DNA from: Arthrobacter sp. 135MFCol5.1
GTDB taxonomy: Bacteria > Actinomycetota > Actinomycetes > Actinomycetales > Micrococcaceae
DNA length: 48,509 bases
Assembly (NCBI RefSeq): GCF_000374865.1
Contig: NZ_KB895472.1
Span: 1 to 48,509, forward strand
Direction: 5' to 3'
In this document: piece by piece, positions 42,232 through 48,509 of the stretch
Layout of the letters: every line of letters starts with the position of its first letter
How positions within the stretch are numbered: the first letter of the stretch is position 1
Program-made: the position numbers and the translations under genes
Notes under the pieces: model-generated
The model's input: the letters and a program-made list of their open reading frames with translations, nothing else
The model's database searches: none
What the model was told of the DNA's origin: nothing

Positions 42232-42256
42232 GCCCTTCCTCCCCCCCGGAAGGGCC
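42231..42256 (+). terminator. Hairpin at the end of the second gntR gene
   Basis: GGCCCTTCC (42231-42239) pairs perfectly with GGAAGGGCC (42248-42256) and includes the last base of the stop codon. No T-run follows. It separates the regulator from the next promoter region. Confidence 0.65.
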
Positions 42257-42275
42257 CGCACCTCCTCCAAAAGCA

Positions 42276-42341
42276 ATTATCGATAATCGCTTGTGATGCC
42301 AGTCACGGTCATGTAGAGTCAGCTCATCCATTATCGATAAT
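42276..42341 (+). promoter_or_regulatory. Pair of GntR-type operators upstream of the FAH gene
   Basis: ATTATCGATAAT occurs at 42276-42287 and again at 42330-42341, 54 bp apart (about five helical turns). The second ends 20 bases before the TTG start of the FAH-family gene. Spacing on the same helix face would allow cooperative binding or looping. Confidence 0.8.
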
Positions 42342-42361
42342 CGATTCGAAGGGGAATCACT

Positions 42362-43234
42362 TTGAAACTCGTTACGTTTCGCCACAACGGCACCCAGCAG
42401 ACCGGCGTCCTCAACACCGACGCCACCACGGTGACTGCAGTGCCGGGCGGGCAGGACCTGCTCTCACTCATCGACAACTGGGACAGCGCAGCTGCCCAGC
42501 TCGCCGCCTCAACCGGAGAAGCAGTCCCCGCGACCGACGTCGAGCTGCTGGCCCCCATCCCGCTCCCCCGCCGCAACATCTTCTGCGTGGGTCGCAACTA
42601 CGTCGAACACGCCAAGGAATTCGCCAACTCCGGCTACGACGCAACCGCAAGCGCCACACCCCAGCCGGAATACCCGGTGGTGTTCACTAAGGCACCCTCC
42701 ACGGTCATCGGCACCGGCGCGGAGGTTGACCCGCACACCGGCGTCACCTCCGAACTGGACTACGAAGCCGAGCTCGGTGTCATCATCGGCGCGGGCGGCC
42801 GGGGCATTAGCAAGGCGGATGCGCTGGACCACGTCTGGGGTTACACGATCATCAACGACGTTACCGCCCGTGACCTGCAGAAAGACCACAAGCAGTGGTT
42901 CCTGGGCAAGAGCCTCGACACCCACTGCCCCATGGGGCCCTGGGCCGTAACCCGCGATGAAGTCGGCGACGGCCCCCTGGACCTGCTCTGCACCGTCAAC
43001 GGTGAAACCCGCCAGAAGGCCACGACAGCGGACCTGATCTTCGACATCCCCACCATCATCGAAACGATCAGCGCCGGCATCACGCTCCAGCCTGGGGACA
43101 TCATCGCGACCGGCACCCCGGTCGGCGTCGGCATCGGCTTCACTCCGCCGCGGTTCCTGACCAGCGGAGACGTCGTCGAGATCACCATCAGCAAGCTCGG
43201 CACGCTGCGGAACCGGATCGGAGAAGGCCGATGA
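42362..43234 (+). CDS. Fumarylacetoacetate hydrolase (FAH) family protein
   Basis: 290 residues. The fold is shown by FCVGRNYVEHAKEF, the metal-ligand segment SELDYEAELGVIIG, NDVTARDLQ, FLGKSLDTHCPMGPW and the C-terminal GDIIATGTPVGVGIGF. Members hydrolyse C-C bonds of beta-diketones, decarboxylate oxaloacetate-like acids, or hydrate/isomerise catechol ring-cleavage products, using Mg or Mn. The start is TTG with GGGGAA about eight bases upstream. It is coupled to the alpha/beta hydrolase gene (ATGA). Context suggests a step late in degradation of a ring compound. Confidence 0.88.
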   Translation: MKLVTFRHNGTQQTGVLNTDATTVTAVPGGQDLLSLIDNWDSAAAQLAASTGEAVPATDVELLAPIPLPRRNIFCVGRNYVEHAKEFANSGYDATASATPQPEYPVVFTKAPSTVIGTGAEVDPHTGVTSELDYEAELGVIIGAGGRGISKADALDHVWGYTIINDVTARDLQKDHKQWFLGKSLDTHCPMGPWAVTRDEVGDGPLDLLCTVNGETRQKATTADLIFDIPTIIETISAGITLQPGDIIATGTPVGVGIGFTPPRFLTSGDVVEITISKLGTLRNRIGEGR

Positions 43235-44139
43235 GCACCGCGACCATCCCCGCAGGGCTGACAGCCGTCGGAACGAAACACCTTTTCGTCGAAAGCACGG
43301 GCACCGGCGAGGATGTTGTCCTGGTCCACGGACTGGGCGGCACCACCAGCTTCTATGAACCGCTCGTCGCCTCACTGGCCGAACGGTTCCGGGTCACCCG
43401 CTACGACTTCGCCGGACACGGCCGCTCGCCCCGGGTGGGGGAAGTTAGCCTGGAATCCCTGGCCGCTGAATTGGCCCTGGTCATCGAATCCCAGACCCCG
43501 ACAGGCCGCGCCCACCTTGTTGCCCACTCGATGGGAACCCTCATCGTCCAGCAGCTGGCCTCAACACGTCCTGACCTGGTCCGGGAAGTCGTCCTGCTGG
43601 GCGCGGTCCGGGAACAGGCCCAGGCGGCCAAGGAAGCCACCCGGGCACGGGCGGCCCTCGTCCGCGAAAAGGGCATGGCCGCGGTGGCCGACACCGTCGC
43701 GACCGCCGCCACGGCCGATCATGCAGCGATCGGGAACCCGTTGGTGCGCCCCTTCGTGCGTGAACTGCTCCTGGGCCAGGACCCGGAAGCCTACGCGCAG
43801 GCCTGCGAAGCCCTGGCCTCAGCAACCAACCCGGACCTGGCCAGGATCCAGTCCAAGGTGCTGCTGCTGACCGGCAGCGAAGACAAAGTCAGCACCCCGG
43901 AATCGAACGAGGCCATCGCAGGGGAGCTGGGCCAGGCCGAACTCCTGGTCGCCCCGGGCACCGGCCACTGGACGGTGCCGGAGGCGCCGGACTTCGTCAC
44001 CGCCGCGGTCCTGGACTTCCTCACCGGCTCCACGCTCAAGCCGGAGACGAAGAAGACGTGTGCCTGCAGCAGCGCCAGCCCCGGCTGTCAGTCACGCCGC
44101 CAGCAGACCATCACCATGCAGATCCGCAAAGCCCCCTAA
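43231..44139 (+). CDS. Alpha/beta hydrolase, enol-lactonase/ring-cleavage hydrolase-like
   Basis: 302 residues. The oxyanion motif VVLVHGLGGTTSFYEP, the nucleophile in LVAHSMGTLIVQQL, the acid in LTGSEDKVSTPES and the histidine in GTGHWTVPEAPDF give a complete triad. The fold appears finished at VLDFLTG. A further tail of about 30 residues, rich in Cys, Ser and Gln, follows, with no resemblance to the family. The tail may come from a lost stop codon or a late frameshift. Coupled to the FAH gene by ATGA overlap. Confidence 0.85.
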   Translation: MSTATIPAGLTAVGTKHLFVESTGTGEDVVLVHGLGGTTSFYEPLVASLAERFRVTRYDFAGHGRSPRVGEVSLESLAAELALVIESQTPTGRAHLVAHSMGTLIVQQLASTRPDLVREVVLLGAVREQAQAAKEATRARAALVREKGMAAVADTVATAATADHAAIGNPLVRPFVRELLLGQDPEAYAQACEALASATNPDLARIQSKVLLLTGSEDKVSTPESNEAIAGELGQAELLVAPGTGHWTVPEAPDFVTAAVLDFLTGSTLKPETKKTCACSSASPGCQSRRQQTITMQIRKAP

Positions 44140-44182
44140 GAACACCTCCACCGTTCCAGCTCAAGATAAGGACAACGAAGTC

Positions 44183-45460
44183 ATGTCGAAAACCCTCTTC
44201 ACCAACGTCAACATCCTGGACAGCACCGGCGCCCAGCCCTTCCTAGGGGAAGTGCTCGTCGTCGATGAGCGCATCACCGACGTCCGTCCGGGCACGGGCA
44301 ACCTGCCCCGGGAGGGCTCCCGGGTCATCGATGGCCGCGGCCAGACCCTGATGTCGGGACTGTGCGACGCACACACCCACTTCACCTGGAACGACGGCGA
44401 CCTCAACAGCCTGGAAACGATGAACGTCGAGGAACACCTGCTGCACACCGTCGAGTCAGCCAAGTACTACATCGACTACGGGTACACCATGTGCTTCGGC
44501 GCGGCCAGCGCCAAGAAGCGGCTCGATGTCGTCGTACGCGACGCCATCAACGCCGGCCGGATCCCAGGCCCCCGCTACCTGGCCAACGGCCAGGAAATCG
44601 CGACCACCGCAGGGGACCTCGTGCCCGGCATCACCCAGATCGCCGACGGCGTGGAGGAAATGCGCAAAGTGGTCCGTGAAACCATCGGACTGGGCGTGGA
44701 CCAGATCAAACTCAGCATCTCCGGTGAGGAAATCACCGGCACCAAGGCAGCCACCGACACCTACATCACCGAAGAAGAACTCCAGGTCGCCGTCGACGAG
44801 GCGCACCGCCGGCACGTGCGCGTCTGCACCCACGCCCGCAGCCGCGACTCTGTGCTCATTTCCCTGAAAACCGGCGTCGACATGATCTACCACGCCTCCT
44901 ACATTGATGACGAAGGCATGGACCTCCTCGAGGCCGCCAAGGACCGCGTCTTCGTCGCCCCTGCCATCAACTGGCTGGTCGCAACGCTCCAGGACGCCGA
45001 AGCGTTCGGCTACTCCCACGAGGCGGCCGAACAGGCCGGCTACGCCCGCGAACTCGACATCGCCGTCAAGGCAATGCAGGAGATGCGCCGCCGCGGCATC
45101 CGCGTGCTGCCCGGCGGAGACTACGGCTTCGCCTGGACGCCCCGCGGAACCTACGCCCGGGACCTGGACCACTTCGTGAAGCTCTTCGGCTACACCGAAA
45201 TGGAAGCCATCATCGCTGCCACCGCCCTCGGCGGGGAACTCTTCGAAAAGCCCAACGAACTCGGCAAGGTCCTGCCCGGTTTCTACGCCGACATGATCCT
45301 CGTCGACGGCAACCCGCTCGAAGACATCACCATCCTGCAGGACATCAACAAGATCACCGCAGTGATGAAGAACGGCGAGTTCCACCGCGCACCGGTGGAA
45401 CCCACGCCCGCGACTCCCGACAACGCGGACCCCGCCGACCTCGCCCTGACCCACCTCTAA
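44183..45460 (+). CDS. Amidohydrolase-superfamily metal-dependent hydrolase
   Basis: 425 residues from ATG 44183; AAGGA lies about eleven bases upstream, and the longer open frame overlaps the previous gene. Metal-binding HTH at His64-His66 (LCDAHTHFTW), a likely carboxylated lysine in DQIKLSISGE, further ligands in VCTHARS and MIYHASYID, and Asp in LPGGDYGFAW form the usual binuclear or mononuclear site. The C-terminal beta-domain ends with DMILVDGNPLEDI. The arrangement resembles imidazolonepropionase/prolidase-like members. The cyclic or amide bond it opens is unknown; FAH and hydrolase neighbours suggest the same degradation route. Confidence 0.88.
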   Translation: MSKTLFTNVNILDSTGAQPFLGEVLVVDERITDVRPGTGNLPREGSRVIDGRGQTLMSGLCDAHTHFTWNDGDLNSLETMNVEEHLLHTVESAKYYIDYGYTMCFGAASAKKRLDVVVRDAINAGRIPGPRYLANGQEIATTAGDLVPGITQIADGVEEMRKVVRETIGLGVDQIKLSISGEEITGTKAATDTYITEEELQVAVDEAHRRHVRVCTHARSRDSVLISLKTGVDMIYHASYIDDEGMDLLEAAKDRVFVAPAINWLVATLQDAEAFGYSHEAAEQAGYARELDIAVKAMQEMRRRGIRVLPGGDYGFAWTPRGTYARDLDHFVKLFGYTEMEAIIAATALGGELFEKPNELGKVLPGFYADMILVDGNPLEDITILQDINKITAVMKNGEFHRAPVEPTPATPDNADPADLALTHL

Positions 45461-45474
45461 ACACTCCCCACGTA

Positions 45475-45506
45475 GTACGGCCCCGGCGTCCTTGCCGGGG
45501 CCGTAC
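45475..45506 (+). terminator. Strong hairpin after the amidohydrolase gene
   Basis: GTACGGCCCCGGC (45475-45487) pairs perfectly with GCCGGGGCCGTAC (45494-45506), loop GTCCTT. No T-run follows. It lies 14 bases after the stop and probably ends or weakens the transcript. Confidence 0.75.
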
Positions 45507-45644
45507 CGCCAGATTCACCCGCACCCGAAAGAGCTGACACCCGCTCCGCGTTCTGCGCACTTCAGCGAAGCCTGCACATTCACACTCCCTCAGCTTTCCT
45601 TTTCAAAAAGACAATGACGCCATTTTGACCCTAAGGAACTACCC

Positions 45645-46133
45645 ATGAAGCCCCTTGTCATCATCGGAATCACCGCCGGCGTCCTCGCCGGGCTCTGGAC
45701 CCAATTCAGCACACCCTTGGGCCTTATAACCTGGGTCGGATTCCTCTCCTGGGCATGCTTCTTCGCAGCCGGCGGAAAACGCGCCGCACTCCTCAAAACG
45801 ATCCCTGCCAACCTCTCCGGAGTCCTCTGGGGCGCCATCATCGTCTGGGGAGCGGCGAACCTCCCCATCCCCGGCGCGCTCGGCATCTCCGTCGCCGTCG
45901 CAGCGTTCGCCATGTGCGTCCAGGCCCGCTGGAGCCTCCTTTGCTTCATCCCCGGAGCGTTTGCCGGATGCGCCGCCTACTTTGGCGCCACCTTCGACGC
46001 GGCCGGCACCTGTCTGGCCTTGATCGTCGGCGCCTGCCTTGGGTGGCTCTCCGAATCCACCGCGGGGCTCCTCACCACGGCTAAAAAGGACCAGGCATCC
46101 GTCCCGGTCGCGGACACGCAACCCGTCGCCTGA
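45645..46133 (+). CDS. DUF1097-type membrane protein
   Basis: 162 residues with about five hydrophobic segments. LAGLWTQFSTPLGLITWVGF near the N-terminus, FFAAGGKRAALLKTIPANLS and the helix WGAIIVWGA match the small DUF1097 (YcdZ-like) membrane family. Function is not established. AAGGAA precedes the ATG by eight bases. It may be a transport accessory protein or small-molecule channel for the cluster, but nothing in the sequence shows this. Confidence 0.8.
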   Translation: MKPLVIIGITAGVLAGLWTQFSTPLGLITWVGFLSWACFFAAGGKRAALLKTIPANLSGVLWGAIIVWGAANLPIPGALGISVAVAAFAMCVQARWSLLCFIPGAFAGCAAYFGATFDAAGTCLALIVGACLGWLSESTAGLLTTAKKDQASVPVADTQPVA

Positions 46134-46169
46134 ACCACAGCAAGCCTGCTCGACCCGCCAACCCCTCTC

Positions 46170-46208
46170 AGGTGCCACCGGCCAGCTCCCCGGCGGTCGG
46201 TGGCACCT
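46170..46208 (+). terminator. Inverted repeat after the DUF1097 gene
   Basis: AGGTGCCACCG (46170-46180) pairs with CGGTGGCACCT (46198-46208) around 17 bases. No T-run follows. It lies 37 bases after the stop, 38 bases before the next small gene. Confidence 0.65.
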
Positions 46209-46245
46209 GACCCCACCCCTGCCCGCCGCCACCTGAGGAACCGTG

Positions 46246-46551
46246 ATGAACGCACCAACAGCCCATGCTGCGGCCGGGTCCTTCCCGATCGAACGCAGAA
46301 CCGTCACCCCCCAACCGCCACAGTCCTACCGGCTCGATGACTGGTTCCATCTCCCGACAACAGCAACAGTTGAAATCCGCCGAAACGGCACATACGTCAG
46401 ATTCGCACGCATCGAAGATGCCACCCCCGACTCCCGAATGCTGTGGCTCGCACCCGAAGGCGTCGACTCACGCATCCTCATCGACAAACTCGACGGATAC
46501 GAAGTGTGGATTGACGCCGAGCAGCTCTACTACATCCAGCAACACCGGTAA
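46246..46551 (+). CDS. Small hypothetical protein
   Basis: 101 residues. I do not recognise it. The N-terminal 25 residues are low complexity; the remainder (YRLDDWFHLPTTATVEIRRN, then TYVRFARIEDATPDSRMLWL) looks like a compact beta-rich domain, and the end ILIDKLDGYEVWIDAEQLYY is acidic. ATG at 46246 has GAGG seven bases upstream; a GTG three bases earlier is open too. It is 15 bases ahead of the flavin reductase-like gene and probably co-expressed with it. No signal peptide or membrane segment. Confidence 0.6.
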   Translation: MNAPTAHAAAGSFPIERRTVTPQPPQSYRLDDWFHLPTTATVEIRRNGTYVRFARIEDATPDSRMLWLAPEGVDSRILIDKLDGYEVWIDAEQLYYIQQHR

Positions 46552-46566
46552 CCGAAGGAGGCAGCC

Positions 46567-47076
46567 ATGACTATCGTTACCGAACGGCCCGGCACTCTCG
46601 ATCCCACCCACGTGCGGGACACCATGTCCATGGTGCCCACCAGCGTCGCCGTCGTCGCCGGACAGTCTGAACTCACCGGTGACCGTGCCGCAATGATCGT
46701 CGGATCGTTCGTCTTTATCTCCCTGGACCCGTGCCTGGTCGGCTTCTTCATCGGCCACGAGTCTTCCAGCTGGCCACAACTCAACAAGGCCACCGTGCTG
46801 GGCATCAGCGCTCTTGCATCAACACAGGCGCAGTTCTGCCGCAAGCTGGGTAAAAAGGACGCGGACCGCTTCGATGACAGCTTCTGGATCCAAGGAGCAT
46901 ACGGTGCCCCACTGGTCGCAGGCGCAGTCGCGGCCTTGGAATGCCAAATCGAGAACGTCACGCCCATCGGGGACCACGCCTTTGTCCTGGCCAGGGTCCT
47001 GGGCCTCAACACCGGGAACGCCAAAGATCCCTTGGTCTTCCAAAACCATGAATTCGCGGGACTCCTCCCCCGCTAA
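46567..47076 (+). CDS. Flavin reductase-like FMN-binding split-barrel protein
   Basis: 169 residues. TSVAVVAGQSELTGDRAAMI, the segment VFISLDPCLVGFFIGHES and the late HAFVLARVLGL fit the flavin reductase-like domain of two-component monooxygenases (HpaC type). AAGGAGG six bases before the ATG is the strongest ribosome-binding site in the region. These enzymes supply reduced FMN to a partner monooxygenase, but no monooxygenase gene is present here; the partner may lie elsewhere or have been lost at the adjacent rearranged end. Confidence 0.82.
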   Translation: MTIVTERPGTLDPTHVRDTMSMVPTSVAVVAGQSELTGDRAAMIVGSFVFISLDPCLVGFFIGHESSSWPQLNKATVLGISALASTQAQFCRKLGKKDADRFDDSFWIQGAYGAPLVAGAVAALECQIENVTPIGDHAFVLARVLGLNTGNAKDPLVFQNHEFAGLLPR

Positions 47077-47369
47077 CGCCCTTTGCGTCCGCGCGCAGCA
47101 GCTTGAAATGCATTCACCGCGCACTAGGCCAGGGCACCGGACGCCGCCGGAGGGAAAGGCAGGGGCACGATGGTCCACACGATGGAAGCCGGCCTGAATG
47201 CCTCTGCCATCAGCATCGCCGGAAACGTCAACTAAATGCCAACGACGGATAAACTAAAACGGGACGCTCCCGCGTGTGGAGCACACCCCACCCTCACAAC
47301 GTCTCCTGGGTCGGCGGATGTCAGCGAAGCCGGAAGGCTTCGACCATCCGGGCGACGTGAAGGGTCAGG

Positions 47370-47720
47370 TATGTCACTTCGTATTCGGTCAGTTACCCGA
47401 CAATCCAGGCCGAGCTGTTCCCGGCCTCTGTCCGGGTCTCCGGAATCGGCTTCGCACACCAGATCGTCATCGCCGTCTTTGGCGGCACCGCACCACTGAT
47501 CGCCGCCGCGTTCGTCGGCGCCGGACAGCCCATGTTCGTCGCGGTATACATGATCGCCATCGTCGCCCTCTGCCTCGTCGTTTACTTCACACTCCCCGAG
47601 ACCGGCAGCCGGGGCGGACGTGCCACCGTCGCTCCGGCAGACCCCGAAGTGCTGAAGGGCGAGCACCTGCTCGCCGAGACTCCCCACAGCGGGATCCAGG
47701 CGCATAATTCCAAGCCGTAG
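47370..47720 (+). pseudogene. C-terminal fragment of an MFS (metabolite:H+ symporter-like) transporter
   Basis: In the frame ending at 47720 the translation reads YPTIQAELFPASVRVSGIGF, two helices, then YFTLPETGSRGG, the usual end of MHS-type MFS permeases. Only about 110 residues remain, some three helices, and no start or N-terminal half is found in 47077-47370. A strong terminator follows, as for a genuine gene end. The truncation sits between the flavin reductase-like gene and an IS element, so deletion or rearrangement is likely. Confidence 0.75.
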
Positions 47721-47756
47721 ACCTCCATCTCCTCCACAAGTCTGGACGTGAGGAAG

Positions 47757-47785
47757 GCCCTCGACCGACTCCGGTCGAGGGCTTT
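47757..47785 (+). terminator. Intrinsic terminator after the MFS fragment
   Basis: GCCCTCGACCG (47757-47767) pairs perfectly with CGGTCGAGGGC (47772-47782) around ACTC, followed by TTT. It lies 37 bases after the stop. Confidence 0.85.
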
Positions 47786-48235
47786 CCCCTTCCCCGCTAG
47801 GGCCGGCTCCAAGATGGAGTTAGACCCTAAGTTGACGTAAGGCCGCACGTCAGGCAGGGCTTGAATGAGGTGTGGTCGTTCATTTCCCACGTTGTCTTGG
47901 AAAAGCTCTTAGATCGAACCCTGCCACTTCTGGCTTAGCGCAACGTTGACCCCGTCGGGTCCCGATCACTGCAAACTGCAACGCGGAGTCTCTCGAGCCG
48001 GGACGACCGTAGGCCCAATCCCCGGCGCTTGGTCCAAGCTCTCGGTGTGTCAGAAGGCCGAGCCCGTTCCTGGGCATCGTAGTGGCCCGCTCCCCCACAA
48101 TTTTGTGCGACCTGCAGCCAAGCCTGCTTCGCCTTTATCCTTCTGTTCTTCACTGGGCCGTTCCCCGCCGCAGTCAGGGCGGCACCTGGGGCCCTTGATC
48201 CGACATGCCCTTCCGTGCTCCTAGCCAGCAGGGAC
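47786..48235. other. Unexplained non-coding block before the IS element
   Basis: About 450 bases with no credible gene. Short minus-strand frames (for example 47880-48098) overlap each other and lack ribosome-binding sites and family motifs. GC content appears lower than in the neighbouring genes. It could be the end of another mobile element or the remains of a deleted gene; I see nothing decisive. Confidence 0.4.
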
Positions 48236-48509
48236 GGGACTGCCCCCGGTTTTGTTGACTCCTTGACCTAGCGAGCTTGTGCTCGTGGAAGGATGTTGAC
48301 CATGCCCACGCCTTATGGGGCGGAGTTCCGCCAGGATGTTATTGATGTGGCCCGCAAGGGTGAGGCGCCTCTGGCGCAGATTGCGAAGGATTTCGGGCTT
48401 TCGATCACCACGCTGAAGCGATGGATTGCCATCTCTGAGCGTAAAGATTCCGGGGCTGGCCCGGCGGCCGCTGAGTCGGCTGAGATGCGGGAGCTGAAGA
48501 AACGCAACC
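48236..48509 (+). mobile_element. Left end of an IS3-like insertion sequence, cut by the window edge
   Basis: The string GACTGCCCCCGGTTTTGTTG about 60 bases before the transposase gene looks like an IS3-family terminal repeat. The start coordinate is approximate because the right end is outside the window. Confidence 0.6.
48302..48509 (+). CDS. IS3-family transposase OrfA, N-terminal part
   Basis: 69 residues are present, cut by the window end. FRQDVIDVARKGEAPLAQIA and KDFGLSITTLKRWIAISE form the helix-turn-helix of the small OrfA protein of IS3-type elements, followed by the start of a leucine-zipper-like stretch (SAEMRELKK). OrfA binds the element's ends; a frameshift with OrfB normally makes the full transposase. 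AAGGA precedes the ATG by nine bases. The element lies next to a truncated MFS gene. Confidence 0.85.
   Translation, partial: MPTPYGAEFRQDVIDVARKGEAPLAQIAKDFGLSITTLKRWIAISERKDSGAGPAAAESAEMRELKKRN

Noticed and set aside
44456..45454. A 332-codon minus-strand frame opposite the amidohydrolase gene
   Set aside because: Gly/Val/Asp-rich shadow translation without motifs; the plus-strand amidohydrolase has all metal ligands.
47880..48153. Possible IS110-type end with a structured guide RNA in the non-coding block
   Set aside because: No IS110 transposase or matching ends are visible in the window and I could not fold a convincing structure by eye.

Overview
The window is high-GC DNA with the gene style of a soil actinobacterium: GTG and TTG starts, ATGA/GTGA/TAATG overlaps, twin-arginine exports, and CUT1 sugar importers lacking their own ATPase. 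The proteins most resemble Arthrobacter, Paenarthrobacter or Pseudarthrobacter (Micrococcaceae). The genus is inferred from family resemblance, not from a marker gene. The content is accessory catabolic DNA: a series of cassettes, most with their own regulator and operators.

Layout. (1) 1-1945: the end of a sugar-acid dehydratase and its ACS-type sugar-acid transporter. (2) 2091-2939: a MerR/GyrI regulator on the minus strand. (3) 3303-19498: a large fructan (probably levan) locus. It holds a cytoplasmic GH32 exo-fructanase with a coupled aldo-keto reductase, a LacI regulator, a five-gene peptide/oligosaccharide-type ABC importer, a Tat-exported GH32 of the DPQRP (endo-levanase/levan fructotransferase) type, a PfkB fructokinase, and a second CUT1 importer. 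The inferred flow is levan cut outside the cell, fructo-oligosaccharides imported, exo-hydrolysis in the cytoplasm, and fructose phosphorylated. The control region in front of the exo-fructanase is a decayed, internally deleted copy of the lacI control region 3 kb downstream. (4) 19773-27566: a divergent LacI-controlled operon for a raffinose-type substrate, with a GH36 alpha-galactosidase, an atypical clan GH-J enzyme and a CUT1 importer. (5) 27644-33157: a TetR-controlled reductase cluster (old yellow enzyme, SDR, zinc-free MDR oxidoreductase, alpha/beta hydrolase, a frameshifted EthD-type gene, TetR), with a shared ACTCA-N4-TGAGT palindrome in front of three transcription units. (6) 33158-34033: a non-coding stretch with a 3' tRNA fragment and its terminator, which looks like an integration scar. 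(7) 34034-39587: a minus-strand reductase operon (GntR, SDR, PRISE-like reductase, MFS, AKR and a frameshifted AKR). (8) 39634-47076: a plus-strand degradation cluster (cupin, MFS, GntR, FAH-family hydrolase, alpha/beta hydrolase, amidohydrolase, DUF1097 membrane protein, flavin reductase-like protein). It is linked to cluster 7 by three copies of the palindrome ATTATCGATAAT. (9) 47370-48509: a truncated MFS gene, a strong terminator, an unexplained non-coding block and the left end of an IS3-like element cut by the window edge.

No rRNA, complete tRNA, CRISPR array, integrase or replication origin was seen. All assignments come from reading motifs and family resemblance. No database search was run.
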